Source: Myxococcales bacterium
Lineage (GTDB): Bacteria > Myxococcota_A > UBA9042
Assembly: GCA_947491025.1 (NCBI GenBank)
Contig: CANLIC010000033.1
Coordinates: 1 to 47,894, forward strand
Direction: 5' to 3'
Length of the DNA: 47,894 bases
The notes under the pieces were generated by a model. The model had not been told where the DNA came from and did not search any database. It worked only from the letters and a program-made list of their open reading frames with translations. Both the position numbers and the translations under genes were made by a program. Below, piece by piece: positions 25,610 to 34,182 of this stretch (its first letter is position 1; each line of letters opens with the position of its first letter).

Positions 25610-26710
25610 CTAGGTCCCGGCCCGGCGGCTCACCGGTACGCCGATGTACTGGCCTTTGATCCGGCCGATGCCGGCGATCCGACGCAGCGCGAGCGCGTCG
25701 GCCGCCTCGTGGGGCAAGGTCCCCTCGGCCCGCGCCAACCGAAGCACCTCGAGGATGATGTCGTGGATGCCCGCCACCCGCTGGGTCGCCCGCTCGCGGT
25801 TGTAGCCCTCGAGCTCGTTGGCGACGTTGATCAAACCGCCGGCGTTGATGACGTAATCCGGCACATAGATGATGCCGCGAGCGGCCAGCGCAGCGCCGTC
25901 GCGGCCATCGTCAGCGAGCTGGTTGTTGGCCGAACCCGCCACGATGGCGGCGCGCAGGCGCGGAATCGTCGCCGGGCTCAAGGTCGCGCCGAGGGCGCAG
26001 GGTGCGTAGATGTCCACCTGCGCGTCGTAGATCGCCTCGGGCGGCACCACTTCGACCTCGGGGTGCTTGCGGGTGACAGCTGCGAGGTTGTCGCCATCGA
26101 CGTCGCAGACCACCACGCGCGCGCCATCTTGGACCAGCAAGTCGACGAGATGACGGCCCACGGCGCCCACGCCCTGCACCGACACCCGCTTGCCGGCGAG
26201 CGTCGAGGCCCCGGTTTGAAAGAGCAGCGCCGCCTTGATGCCCTCAAAGACGCCGAGGGCCGTCATCGGCGACGGGTCGCCCGAGCCGCCGAGCGCGCGG
26301 CTGATGCCGGTGACATAGTCGGTCTCGTGCCGCACCCACTCCATGTCGCGGACCGTGGTCCCGACGTCCTCGGCGGTGATGTAGCGCCCGGCGAGCCCCT
26401 GGACGAAGCGGCCATAGGCGCGGAAGAGCTGTTCGCTCTTGATTTTCTTGGGATCGCCGAGGATGACGGCCTTGCCACCGCCGAGGTTCAACCCAGCCGC
26501 GGCCGACTTGTACGTCATGCCCCTGGACAGGCGCAGCACGTCGTTGAGCGCCTCTTCGTCGGAGCGGTAGGGGTACATGCGGGTGCCGCCGAGGGCGGGG
26601 CCGAGTGTGGTGTCGTGGATGGCGATAATCGCGCGCAGACCGCTTGAGGCGTCGTGGCAGAACACCACTTGCTCGTGGGACTTGAGGGCGATCTCGTCGA
26701 AAATGCGCAT
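25610..26710 (-). CDS. ldh: Leucine (branched-chain amino acid) dehydrogenase
   Basis: The product has 366 residues, typical of leucine dehydrogenase. Key stretches are ALGGTRMYPY, MTYKSA (Lys68), GLNLGGGKAVI (Lys80) and ITAEDVGTT. The NAD-binding GVGAVGRHL is followed by VCDVDGD, where the Asp favours NAD over NADP. Lys68 and Lys80 sit at the same numbers as the substrate-binding and catalytic lysines of Bacillus leucine dehydrogenase. It reversibly deaminates Leu, Ile and Val to 2-oxoacids in the cytoplasm. The gene just upstream encodes an E1 able to oxidise such 2-oxoacids, so the pair probably feeds branched acyl-CoA for iso-fatty acids and energy. AGGAG is five bases before the ATG. Confidence 0.9.
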   Translation of the reverse strand: MRIFDEIALKSHEQVVFCHDASSGLRAIIAIHDTTLGPALGGTRMYPYRSDEEALNDVLRLSRGMTYKSAAAGLNLGGGKAVILGDPKKIKSEQLFRAYGRFVQGLAGRYITAEDVGTTVRDMEWVRHETDYVTGISRALGGSGDPSPMTALGVFEGIKAALLFQTGASTLAGKRVSVQGVGAVGRHLVDLLVQDGARVVVCDVDGDNLAAVTRKHPEVEVVPPEAIYDAQVDIYAPCALGATLSPATIPRLRAAIVAGSANNQLADDGRDGAALAARGIIYVPDYVINAGGLINVANELEGYNRERATQRVAGIHDIILEVLRLARAEGTLPHEAADALALRRIAGIGRIKGQYIGVPVSRRAGT

Positions 26711-26761
26711 GACGGCTCCTGAGCGCCGCCGCCTATGCCAAGGCCTCTGGGCGCACCGGCC

Positions 26762-26790
26762 GACCTACCGCTTCCGAGAGCCGGCTGCAA
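26762..26790 (-). promoter_or_regulatory. Candidate promoter for leucine dehydrogenase
   Basis: On the minus strand TTGCAG (26790-26785) and TAGGTC (26767-26762) are separated by 17 bases, in the 100-base gap between the E1 gene and the dehydrogenase start at 26710. The dehydrogenase may therefore be transcribed on its own as well as from the E1 promoter. Confidence 0.3.
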
Positions 26791-26810
26791 GCCTGGAGGC
26801 CTTCGCGCAC

Positions 26811-28946
26811 CTACCCGCGGAGCGATGACGACGGCCCATCGAGCAGGGCCCGCGCGGCCACCTCGATCTCCGCCTCGGACAGCAACACCAGGTTGGCGGC
26901 GTCCCCCAACGGCACGAAGCAGTCGGCGCTGCTGCACGACTTGTAGCGCACCCGCCGCAGCGCCTCGTCGTCCTGTTGCGCCTCGAGCAGCGCCGAGGCG
27001 ATGGCCTCATGCACCCCCGCGCTACGCCGACACTCGTCGACCACCAGGAGTCGGCCACAATGCCGGGCCGCATCGAGCACGTCGTCGAGCGGCAGCGGCA
27101 TCAGCCAGCGCATGTCGAGCACGCAGATCTCGACGCCCACCTCGTCGGCGAGCCTCTGGGCCACCCGCAGCGACATCCACAGCCCGTTGGCATAGCTCGC
27201 GATGGCCAGCGCGGGCGCCGCCGGGTCCGACCTCGGTGGCCCATGCGGTGCGACCAAGTAGCGGCGCGCACGGCCAAACGCGGCCGTGCCTTCGCCAGGC
27301 GCGGCCGCCCAGGCGCCATCCCCGTCACGGTGCAGGTCGCGGCTGTGGTAGAGGGCGATCGGCTCGATCACGACCACGACCCGCTTGGCCCGCCAGGCCA
27401 GGTCGAGCGCCGCCCTCAGCAGCGCCGCCGCGTCGTCACCGCGCGCCGGGGTACAGACCGCGATGCCCGGGATGTCGCGCAACACTGCGATTCCGTTGTC
27501 ATTGTGGAAGTGCCCGCCGAAGCCCTTTTGGTAGCCGAAGCCGGCAACCCGGACGACCATCGGGTTGGCCATCTGCAGGTTGGAGAAGTAAGGCAGCGTC
27601 GCCGCCTCGCCGCGAAGTTGATCTTCGGCGTTGTGGAGGTAGGCGAGGTACTGGATCTCGGGGATCGGCATCAGGCCCGTCGATGCGGTGCCGAGGCCCA
27701 TGCCGAGGATGGTCTGCTCATCTAGCAGCGCATTGAACACCCGCGCCGGCCCCGCCTTGTCCAGCAGCCCTTTGGTGACGCCGTAGACGCCGCCTTTCTT
27801 GGCCACATCCTGGCCAAAAATCAGCACTTCAGGCCGCTGCGCCAACGCCTCGGCCAAGGTGGCGTTGATGCCCTGGGCCAAGGTCAGCGAGGCCGCCGAC
27901 GTCGCAGCCGGGCGCTCGCTGCCAGCAGCGACCTCGGCCGGCATGGGGTGGGTCACAGCCGCCATGATCTGGGCGCGGCTCGTGAGACGCGAGCTGGTCG
28001 CCGCTGCCGCAGCCGCCTCGCGCGCCTGCGCCAGGCAGCGCTCCTCGAGGGTCCGCAGCTCGGCGTCGTCGAGAACGCCGGCCTGCACCAGCTGGCGGCC
28101 CGCGCAGGCCACCGGATCGCGGGCAGCGGCATCCGCGATCTCCGTCGGGCTTCGGTATACCGAGTCGACGTCGCTGCCGGCATGACCCCGCAGGCGCACC
28201 GTCCGCAGGTGCAGCAGCGCCGGTCGCCGCCGCGTCCGGACGTGCGTCACTGCCGCTTCAGCGGCGTCGTAGGTGCCGAAGAGGTCGCTCCCGTCGGCCG
28301 TGAACACCTGCAGATGCGGCATGGCGGCCAGCCGCGCCGCCACCCAGCCCTCGGGCGTGCGCGTGCTGATGCCGAGCCCGTTGTCCTCGACGACGACCAG
28401 CAACGGCACGGGCAGGCGCTGGTGGGCCATCCAGCTGGCCGCGTTGAGCGCACCCTGCGCCGTGCTGTGGTTGAGGCTGGCGTCGCCCATGGTCGCTACC
28501 ACGATGGCGTCGGCCGCGTACAGGGGCGGCAAACCGAGCTTGCGGCGGCGCTCGATGGCAAAAGCGATGCCCAGCGCGCGCGGCAGGTGCGAGGCGATGG
28601 TGCTGGTCGAGGGCTGGATGCCGAGCGCTGGGTGGCCAAAGACCTTGTGCCGACCGCCGCTCATCGGGTCTTCTGCTGAAGCACACAGCGACAGGGCGAT
28701 GTGGCGTACGACGTCGTGGCCTGGCACCTGCCGAGCGCGCTCGATCTGCACCGCCGCGCTGCGGTAATGCAGCAGCGCCGGATCGCCGGGCCCGGTCAGG
28801 CGGCCAAGCACGACGTTGGACTCGTGGCCGCTGCTGCCGATGGTGTAGTGGCCATGGCCAGCGGCGCGCAGCTCCAGGGCGACCTGGTCGAGGGCGCGCG
28901 CCAGCAGCATCGACTCGAGGAGGGCCAGCGGACTCGGGATGGGCAT
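26811..28946 (-). CDS. Fused alpha-beta 2-oxoacid dehydrogenase E1 (branched-chain type)
   Basis: The protein has 711 residues and joins both E1 subunits. Residues 1-330 are the alpha part, with the thiamine-diphosphate motif from GDASLNHSTAQGALN to VEDNGLGIS and a substrate-side HYRSAAVQIERARQ. Residues about 350-711 are the beta part, with LTLAQGINATLAEAL, FGQDVAKKGGVYGVTKGL, LDEQTILGMGLGTA and GGHFHNDNGIAVL. The latter has the His pair expected in the E1 beta active site. It decarboxylates a 2-oxoacid and passes the acyl group to an E2 lipoyl protein. E2 and E3 are not in the window. The neighbouring leucine dehydrogenase points to branched-chain 2-oxoacids as substrate (inference). ATG 28946 follows GAGG by five bases. 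Confidence 0.87.
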   Translation of the reverse strand: MPIPSPLALLESMLLARALDQVALELRAAGHGHYTIGSSGHESNVVLGRLTGPGDPALLHYRSAAVQIERARQVPGHDVVRHIALSLCASAEDPMSGGRHKVFGHPALGIQPSTSTIASHLPRALGIAFAIERRRKLGLPPLYAADAIVVATMGDASLNHSTAQGALNAASWMAHQRLPVPLLVVVEDNGLGISTRTPEGWVAARLAAMPHLQVFTADGSDLFGTYDAAEAAVTHVRTRRRPALLHLRTVRLRGHAGSDVDSVYRSPTEIADAAARDPVACAGRQLVQAGVLDDAELRTLEERCLAQAREAAAAAATSSRLTSRAQIMAAVTHPMPAEVAAGSERPAATSAASLTLAQGINATLAEALAQRPEVLIFGQDVAKKGGVYGVTKGLLDKAGPARVFNALLDEQTILGMGLGTASTGLMPIPEIQYLAYLHNAEDQLRGEAATLPYFSNLQMANPMVVRVAGFGYQKGFGGHFHNDNGIAVLRDIPGIAVCTPARGDDAAALLRAALDLAWRAKRVVVVIEPIALYHSRDLHRDGDGAWAAAPGEGTAAFGRARRYLVAPHGPPRSDPAAPALAIASYANGLWMSLRVAQRLADEVGVEICVLDMRWLMPLPLDDVLDAARHCGRLLVVDECRRSAGVHEAIASALLEAQQDDEALRRVRYKSCSSADCFVPLGDAANLVLLSEAEIEVAARALLDGPSSSLRG

Positions 28947-29018
28947 GAGCGCCTCGCGCGACGCACGGTGCGCCGCGTTGCGTAAGAGGGGGTTGCCGCC
29001 GTGCCCCGTGCCAGCCTG

Positions 29019-29033
29019 CGCCCAAGTTGGGCG
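29019..29033. promoter_or_regulatory. 15-base palindrome upstream of the E1 gene
   Basis: CGCCCAA and TTGGGCG are perfect inverted repeats around a central G, 73 bases upstream of the E1 start. A second short hairpin (GTCGCA-ACCC-TGCGAC) lies at 29130-29145. The first has the size of an operator for a dimeric regulator and could control branched-chain 2-oxoacid oxidation. The 258-base gap 28947-29204 holds no gene that I can support. Confidence 0.35.
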
Positions 29034-29204
29034 TCTTGGCCGCCCCGGAACCCGCGCCGCAGCAGCAGCGTCAGCCCGCCGCGGCTTCCCGCGATTCGGC
29101 CCGCGCCGAGCCGCGATTCATCTCATGATGTCGCAACCCTGCGACGTCGCGGCGGCGGCAGCGCAGGGCGATATGGTGGCGCGACTGACCGAGCCTGTCC
29201 ACCG

Positions 29205-29663
29205 TCAAGGCTTGGCTCGTTGACAGTCGATGTCGCCCTCCAGCGGGCGCCCTCGCAAGGTCCCGGCGAAGCGCAGGACGGTGCCCCGCCGCTTCAGCAG
29301 GCCACGCAAAGTACCGACCAGCGCAGGCGTTCCGATGCCCTGGTCCTGGCAGGAAGCGACCAGCTCGTGCCGGGTCAGCGTCCCCCGCACGGCGCACCGC
29401 ACGAGCCCCAGGCCGTCACGTGCGCTGATCATGCCGCGAACGTTGCGCGCCAACGCGTCGACATGGATCCGCAGCGTCCCCTGCAACACCTCCGCCGCGT
29501 CGACCTTGCCGTGCCAGACGCTGCTCGAAGGGTCGAAGTGGCGCTCCTCCGCCGGTGGTCGTGGCGGCCGGGTCTTCGGTCGAGCCTGACCATGGTTCGG
29601 CACGCACAGCGAAATCGCCGCAACAGTCACAAACGCGAATGATTGATGAAACTTCAAATCCAC
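29205..29663 (-). CDS. Small secreted protein of unknown function
   Basis: The product has 152 residues from a GTG at 29663. A signal peptide (FAFVTVAAISLCVPNHGQA) is followed by a Pro/Arg-rich stretch, and then by a domain of about 110 residues with a beta-rich pattern: TLRIHVDALARNVRGMI, LVRCAVRGTLTRHELVASC, GTLRGLL and LRFAGTLRGRPLEGDIDC. Three cysteines (in LVRC, VASC and DIDC) could form disulfides in the periplasm. The start codons are more AT-rich than the rest, and the Shine-Dalgarno (AGGA) is weak. I do not recognise the family. It is divergent from the helicase gene with 120 bases between. Confidence 0.6.
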   Translation of the reverse strand: MDLKFHQSFAFVTVAAISLCVPNHGQARPKTRPPRPPAEERHFDPSSSVWHGKVDAAEVLQGTLRIHVDALARNVRGMISARDGLGLVRCAVRGTLTRHELVASCQDQGIGTPALVGTLRGLLKRRGTVLRFAGTLRGRPLEGDIDCQRAKP

Positions 29664-29783
29664 GAATCCTGGCTACGAAGGGGCAGCGAAGGCGCGAGGC
29701 GCCGACCGCAGCGTGGCGTTTGGCGCGGCGGGGTGCAAGGCCTCGGCGCCGGCATCGATTGCCCCTGCGGGCAGCCGACTGCT

Positions 29784-32700
29784 ATGAATGCCTTGGTCAG
29801 AGGGAGGCCCTCTGGGGGAGGTCCGCTGATCGAGACGCTGCCGCTAGGCGCCGCGACGCGCCGCTGGTTCGGGAGCACGTTCGAGGGGCCGACGGCGGTT
29901 CAGGCGGCGGGCTGGCGCCTGCTGCAAGCGCGCCGCCACGCCCTGCTCCTCGCTCCGACAGGCAGCGGCAAGACGCTTGCGGCGTTCCTGGTCGGCCTCG
30001 ACCGACTGCTGCACCGCGGCGGCACGGGCGAGCGTGGCGAGGACGCCGGCTTTCGGCTGCTCTACATCTCGCCACTCAAGGCGTTGGCACACGACGTCGA
30101 GCGCAACCTGCAGCGGCCCTTGCGGGGCATCCAAGCGGCCGCGGCCGAGCTGGGAATCGCGCTGGCGCCGGTCGAGGTGGCGATCCGCACCGGCGACACC
30201 AAGGCGTCGGCACGGGCAAAAATGGCGCGCCGACCGGGTCATGTCCTCGTGACCACGCCCGAGTCGCTCTACCTGATGCTCGGCAGCGGCGTGGCCCAGG
30301 CGCTGCGCACGGTCGAGACCGTCATCGTCGACGAGGTGCACGCCCTGTGCGGCAGCAAGCGCGGCGCCCACCTGCTGCTGAGCCTGGAGCGACTCGATGC
30401 CCTCTGCGGCCGTGACTGCCAGCGGGTCGGGCTGTCGGCGACGGCGCGCCCGGTGGAGCGTGTGGCTGCCTGGCTCGGCGGCGACCGCGAAGTGGCCATC
30501 GGCGATGCCCGCGAAGCGCCGCGGCTGCGCTTGCAGGTCGCTGACGCGCTTGAGCTGCCAATGGCGCCCCCGGCCTTGGCTGCCGGCGCGGCGGGCGCGG
30601 AGTCGGCGATGGCCTCTAGCGCGCTGACGGCCGAGACGACGATGGCCCGCCGCGCCCTGCATGCGACGGTGCCGGCGTTGACGATGCCCGGCGAGACACC
30701 GCTCTGCGCCCGGCTGCTGCCGGCGATCTTGGCCCGCCGGACCACCATCCTCTTCGTCGGCGCCCGCGGCACGGCGGAGCGACTCGCCAATGAGCTCGAC
30801 GCCTTGTACGGCGGGCCGCTCACCCTCGCCCACCACGGCAGCCTGAGCCATAGCCGGCGCGCTGAAGTGGAGGCGGCGCTGGCGGCGGGCGAGGTCCGCG
30901 CCATCGTCGCCACCAGCTCGCTGGAGCTCGGCATCGACATGGCCGCGGTCGATCAGGTGATCTGCATCGGTAGCCCCGGGCGGGTCAGCAGCGGCTTGCA
31001 GCGCATCGGCCGCGCCGGCCACGGCGTCGGCCAGACCAGCGAGGGATGGATCCTGCCGCGACCCGGCCTCGATCTCCTGGAGGCGGCGGTCGTCGGCGCC
31101 GAAATGCTCGCCGGGCACCTCGAGCCCTTGCCGCCGCCGCGGCCGATGCTCGACGTCTTGGCCCAACAGCTCGTCGCCATGGCCGCGACGTCCCCGACAC
31201 CTCGCCTGCAGCTGCTACGCACGGTGCGGCGCGCGGCCGGCTACGAAGCGCTGTCGGAAGCTGTATTGGACGGAGTCCTCGCCATGCTGGCCGGCCGGCT
31301 GCCAGCGACGGAACTGGCGGAGGTGCGGCCGCTGCTGCAATGGGATCGCGACAGCGACGTCATCTCGGGGCGCAGAGGCGCCGGCATCGTCGCCGCCAGC
31401 CACGCCGGCACCATCCCCGACCGCGGTCTCTTCGCCGTTCACATCGGCCAGGGCGGACCAAAGGTCGGCGAGCTCGACGAAGAGATGGTCTTCGAAGCCC
31501 GCGTCGGTCAGGTCATCGTCCTCGGTGCCTCGGCGTGGCGCATCGAGGAGATCTCCCGGGACCGCGTCCTGGTCTCGCCGGCGCCCGGCCAGACCGGCAC
31601 CTTGCCCTATTGGCGCGGCGACGGGCCAGGTCGTCCCTTGGCCCTTGGCCTCGCCATCGGCGCCCTGCTGCGCGCCGCCCAGCCCATCCCCGTCGCCGAG
31701 CTGCCGGCCTTCTTGCAAGCGCAGACGCCCCTCTCGGCCGGCCTCGCCACCAAGCTGGCCGCCATCCTCGACGAGCAACGGCAGGCGACTGCCGTGCTGC
31801 CGAGCGACCGGACCGTCGTGGTCGAGCGCTTCTGCGACGACCTCGGCGACCTGCGCGTCTGCATCCTCGGCCCGCTCGGCGCCCGCGTCTTCGCGCCGTG
31901 GGCCCTCGCGCTCGAGGAGCTGCTGGGCGAGGTCACCGGCGTCACGGTTCGCTCGGTGTGGACCGATGACGGCATCGTCCTGACCTTGGCCGCCCTCGAC
32001 GAAGATCCCTTCGCCCAGACACCAGAACGCTGGCTCCCCGACCCCGATCGCCTCGACGACCTGCTGACCGAGCGACTGGCCAGCTCCGCCCTGTTTTCGG
32101 GCCTGTTCCGCGAGAACGCCGCCCGGGCGCTGCTGGTCCGCAAGCACCACCCGACCGCGCGGCAACCCCTCTGGGCCCAGCGGCTGCGCGCGCAGCGACT
32201 GCTTTCAGTTACGTCTCAACAGCCAGATTTTCCCATCGTCATCGAAACCTATCGACAGGCCATTCAAGACGTCTTTGACCTGGAAGCGCTGCGCACATTG
32301 CTCCAGCAGGCGCGGGATGGCGCCATCTTGCTGCGCGTGGTCGACAGCGTCCGGCCTTCGCCGATGGCGCGCAACCTGGCGTACCGGATGGTGTCCACCT
32401 TCATGTACGAGGCGGACGCGCCGGTGGCGGAGCGGCGGGCGGCGGCCCTGACTTTGGATCGCACGATGCTGGCCGAGCTGCTCGGCAACGTCGACCTGCG
32501 GGCGCTGCTCGACCCGGTCGCCATCGCCGAGGTCGAAGCCGCGCTTGCGTCGCGTCCGCTGCCCGACGTCGATGACGGCTGGACGCTCGGCGATCGCCTC
32601 CGCCTTTTTGCGAGCCGCCGCGGGCCCTTCACGCTCGCGGAGGCTTTGGCCGCGCTGGCGGTCGACATCGAGGCGCTGCGGCCCACTGCGACAACGCTGG

Positions 32701-34082
32701 TCCGCGTCGGCGCGCTAGTCGAGGGTGCGCTGCGAGGCGACCTGCCCACCCCGCAGCTCTGCGACTCTGCGGTGCTGCGCCGCATCCAGCGGCTGAGCCT
32801 GCAGCGGGCCCGCGCCGCCGTGGCAGCGGTCGACGGCGGCGCCTTTTGCCGACTCTTGCAGCGGTGGCAAGGCGCGGGTGGTCACGAGGCGCCGGCCAAC
32901 CGCGACCTCTGGGCCGTGCTCAGCCAGCTCGAGGGCGTGGCACTGCCGGTGTCGGAGTGGGAGCGGCGCGTGCTCCCCTCCCGCCTGCCGGATTATCAGC
33001 CCTCGGCGCTCGACGCCCTGCTCGCGGGCGGCAGCTTGGTCTTCTGTGGCCGGAGGGCGCTCGGCACCGGCGACGGCAAGTTGGCCCTCCTCCGACGCGA
33101 TCGCCTGCACTTGCACTGGGAGCAGCCGCCGTCGCCGGACCCGGACTCGCTGGACGCGGCGGTGCTGCGGTGCCTGCAGGAGCGCGGGGCGCTCTTCGTC
33201 TTCGACCTGCGCCTCGCCTTGCCCCACTGCGCCCCTGCGCACGCGGGCGCAGACGCCCAGGAACTCGGTGAGGCCCTTTTTCGCCTCTGCTTCGCGGGCC
33301 ACATCACCAACGACAGCCTGCAGCCGCTGCGAGCGCGCAACGCTGGCGTCACCGGGCAACCGCCGACACAGCTCGGCCTGCGCCGGCAGGGGCGCTTGGG
33401 ACGCGAGGGCGCTGCGACAGCACTCGCGGCATCCGGCGGCCGGTGGTCGCTGCTGCGCGCTCTGCCCGGGCTCGACCCCACGGCGGACGCGGTCCATCGC
33501 GCCACCACGCTGCTCAGCCGCTACGGCGTGCTCGGCCGCGACTGCCTGGCCCTCGAAGACGGCACCGGCGGATTCGCCAGCCTTCGACCGGCCCTGCGGG
33601 CGCTCGAAGAGCGCGGGCGGGCGCTACAGGGCCACTTCGTCGCCGATCTGGAGGGCCAGCAGTTCGCCCTCGGCAGCGCCGTCGAGCTGCTGCGGGCGTC
33701 GGCAGGCCCACCCCGCATCACGGCCTTGCCAGCGCTCGACCCCGCCCAGCCGTGGGGCCGCGCCCTCGCCTGGCCACTGCGGACGGCGCCCGAGGCCCTG
33801 CTGCGACTACAGGCGGGTGCGACGCTGTTGCTCCGCGACGGCGAGCCTCTGGCTTTTCTCTCAAACAACGGTACTACATTGTACACGTTTTCATCTGTTG
33901 TATCGCTTTCTGAAACGGACCTGCGGGCGGGCCTCACCCGGCTCATGGAGGTCCACGGCCAGCGCCGGTTCCGGCTGCAGCAGGTCGATTGCGTCCCGGC
34001 GGAAGCGACGGCGCTGCGGCCGCATCTGCTAGCGATCGGCTTCGTCGCGGACGGTGCCGGCCTGCGCTGGGCGCGTCTCTAG
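29784..34082 (+). CDS. lhr: Lhr-type superfamily 2 DNA helicase
   Basis: The product has 1432 residues, close to full-length Lhr. Helicase motifs are APTGSGKT (57-64), TPES, DEVH (183-186), SAT (218-220) and, in the second RecA-like domain, ATSSLELGIDM and QRIGRAGHGVGQ. Lhr core features follow: a winged helix and the WRIEEISRDRVLV and FPIVIETYRQAIQDVFDLE stretches. The C-terminal 500 residues correspond to the extra Lhr C-terminal domain. Lhr moves 3'-5' on single-stranded DNA and is linked to DNA repair. The start ATG 29784 lies before the conserved LPLGAATRRWF. Its ribosome site is weak, and the open frame continues upstream to 29643. Two patches with AT-rich codons occur at about 32204-32280 and 33855-33914. 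Confidence 0.9.
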   Translation: MNALVRGRPSGGGPLIETLPLGAATRRWFGSTFEGPTAVQAAGWRLLQARRHALLLAPTGSGKTLAAFLVGLDRLLHRGGTGERGEDAGFRLLYISPLKALAHDVERNLQRPLRGIQAAAAELGIALAPVEVAIRTGDTKASARAKMARRPGHVLVTTPESLYLMLGSGVAQALRTVETVIVDEVHALCGSKRGAHLLLSLERLDALCGRDCQRVGLSATARPVERVAAWLGGDREVAIGDAREAPRLRLQVADALELPMAPPALAAGAAGAESAMASSALTAETTMARRALHATVPALTMPGETPLCARLLPAILARRTTILFVGARGTAERLANELDALYGGPLTLAHHGSLSHSRRAEVEAALAAGEVRAIVATSSLELGIDMAAVDQVICIGSPGRVSSGLQRIGRAGHGVGQTSEGWILPRPGLDLLEAAVVGAEMLAGHLEPLPPPRPMLDVLAQQLVAMAATSPTPRLQLLRTVRRAAGYEALSEAVLDGVLAMLAGRLPATELAEVRPLLQWDRDSDVISGRRGAGIVAASHAGTIPDRGLFAVHIGQGGPKVGELDEEMVFEARVGQVIVLGASAWRIEEISRDRVLVSPAPGQTGTLPYWRGDGPGRPLALGLAIGALLRAAQPIPVAELPAFLQAQTPLSAGLATKLAAILDEQRQATAVLPSDRTVVVERFCDDLGDLRVCILGPLGARVFAPWALALEELLGEVTGVTVRSVWTDDGIVLTLAALDEDPFAQTPERWLPDPDRLDDLLTERLASSALFSGLFRENAARALLVRKHHPTARQPLWAQRLRAQRLLSVTSQQPDFPIVIETYRQAIQDVFDLEALRTLLQQARDGAILLRVVDSVRPSPMARNLAYRMVSTFMYEADAPVAERRAAALTLDRTMLAELLGNVDLRALLDPVAIAEVEAALASRPLPDVDDGWTLGDRLRLFASRRGPFTLAEALAALAVDIEALRPTATTLVRVGALVEGALRGDLPTPQLCDSAVLRRIQRLSLQRARAAVAAVDGGAFCRLLQRWQGAGGHEAPANRDLWAVLSQLEGVALPVSEWERRVLPSRLPDYQPSALDALLAGGSLVFCGRRALGTGDGKLALLRRDRLHLHWEQPPSPDPDSLDAAVLRCLQERGALFVFDLRLALPHCAPAHAGADAQELGEALFRLCFAGHITNDSLQPLRARNAGVTGQPPTQLGLRRQGRLGREGAATALAASGGRWSLLRALPGLDPTADAVHRATTLLSRYGVLGRDCLALEDGTGGFASLRPALRALEERGRALQGHFVADLEGQQFALGSAVELLRASAGPPRITALPALDPAQPWGRALAWPLRTAPEALLRLQAGATLLLRDGEPLAFLSNNGTTLYTFSSVVSLSETDLRAGLTRLMEVHGQRRFRLQQVDCVPAEATALRPHLLAIGFVADGAGLRWARL

Positions 34083-34116
34083 TCGATGGCCGGGCGCTAG
34101 GGGCGGCAGCCTCCTT

Positions 34117-34131
34117 GCCAGCAACGCTGGC
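34117..34131 (+). terminator. Possible hairpin after the helicase gene
   Basis: GCCAGC-AAC-GCTGGC is a perfect 6-bp stem with a 3-base loop, 34 bases after the helicase stop and 52 bases before the thioesterase start. There is no T run beyond a GTTT nearby. It may be a weak terminator or a processing site. Confidence 0.25.
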
Positions 34132-34182
34132 GTCGGGCAGCGTTTGGGCGCCCGCGCCGATAGGGCGGGTCGGAGGCCTTCG

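Noticed and set aside
29844..31166. A 440-codon minus-strand open frame inside the helicase gene
   Set aside because: The helicase frame carries every conserved motif across this span. The antisense product is Arg/Gln-rich with no domain.
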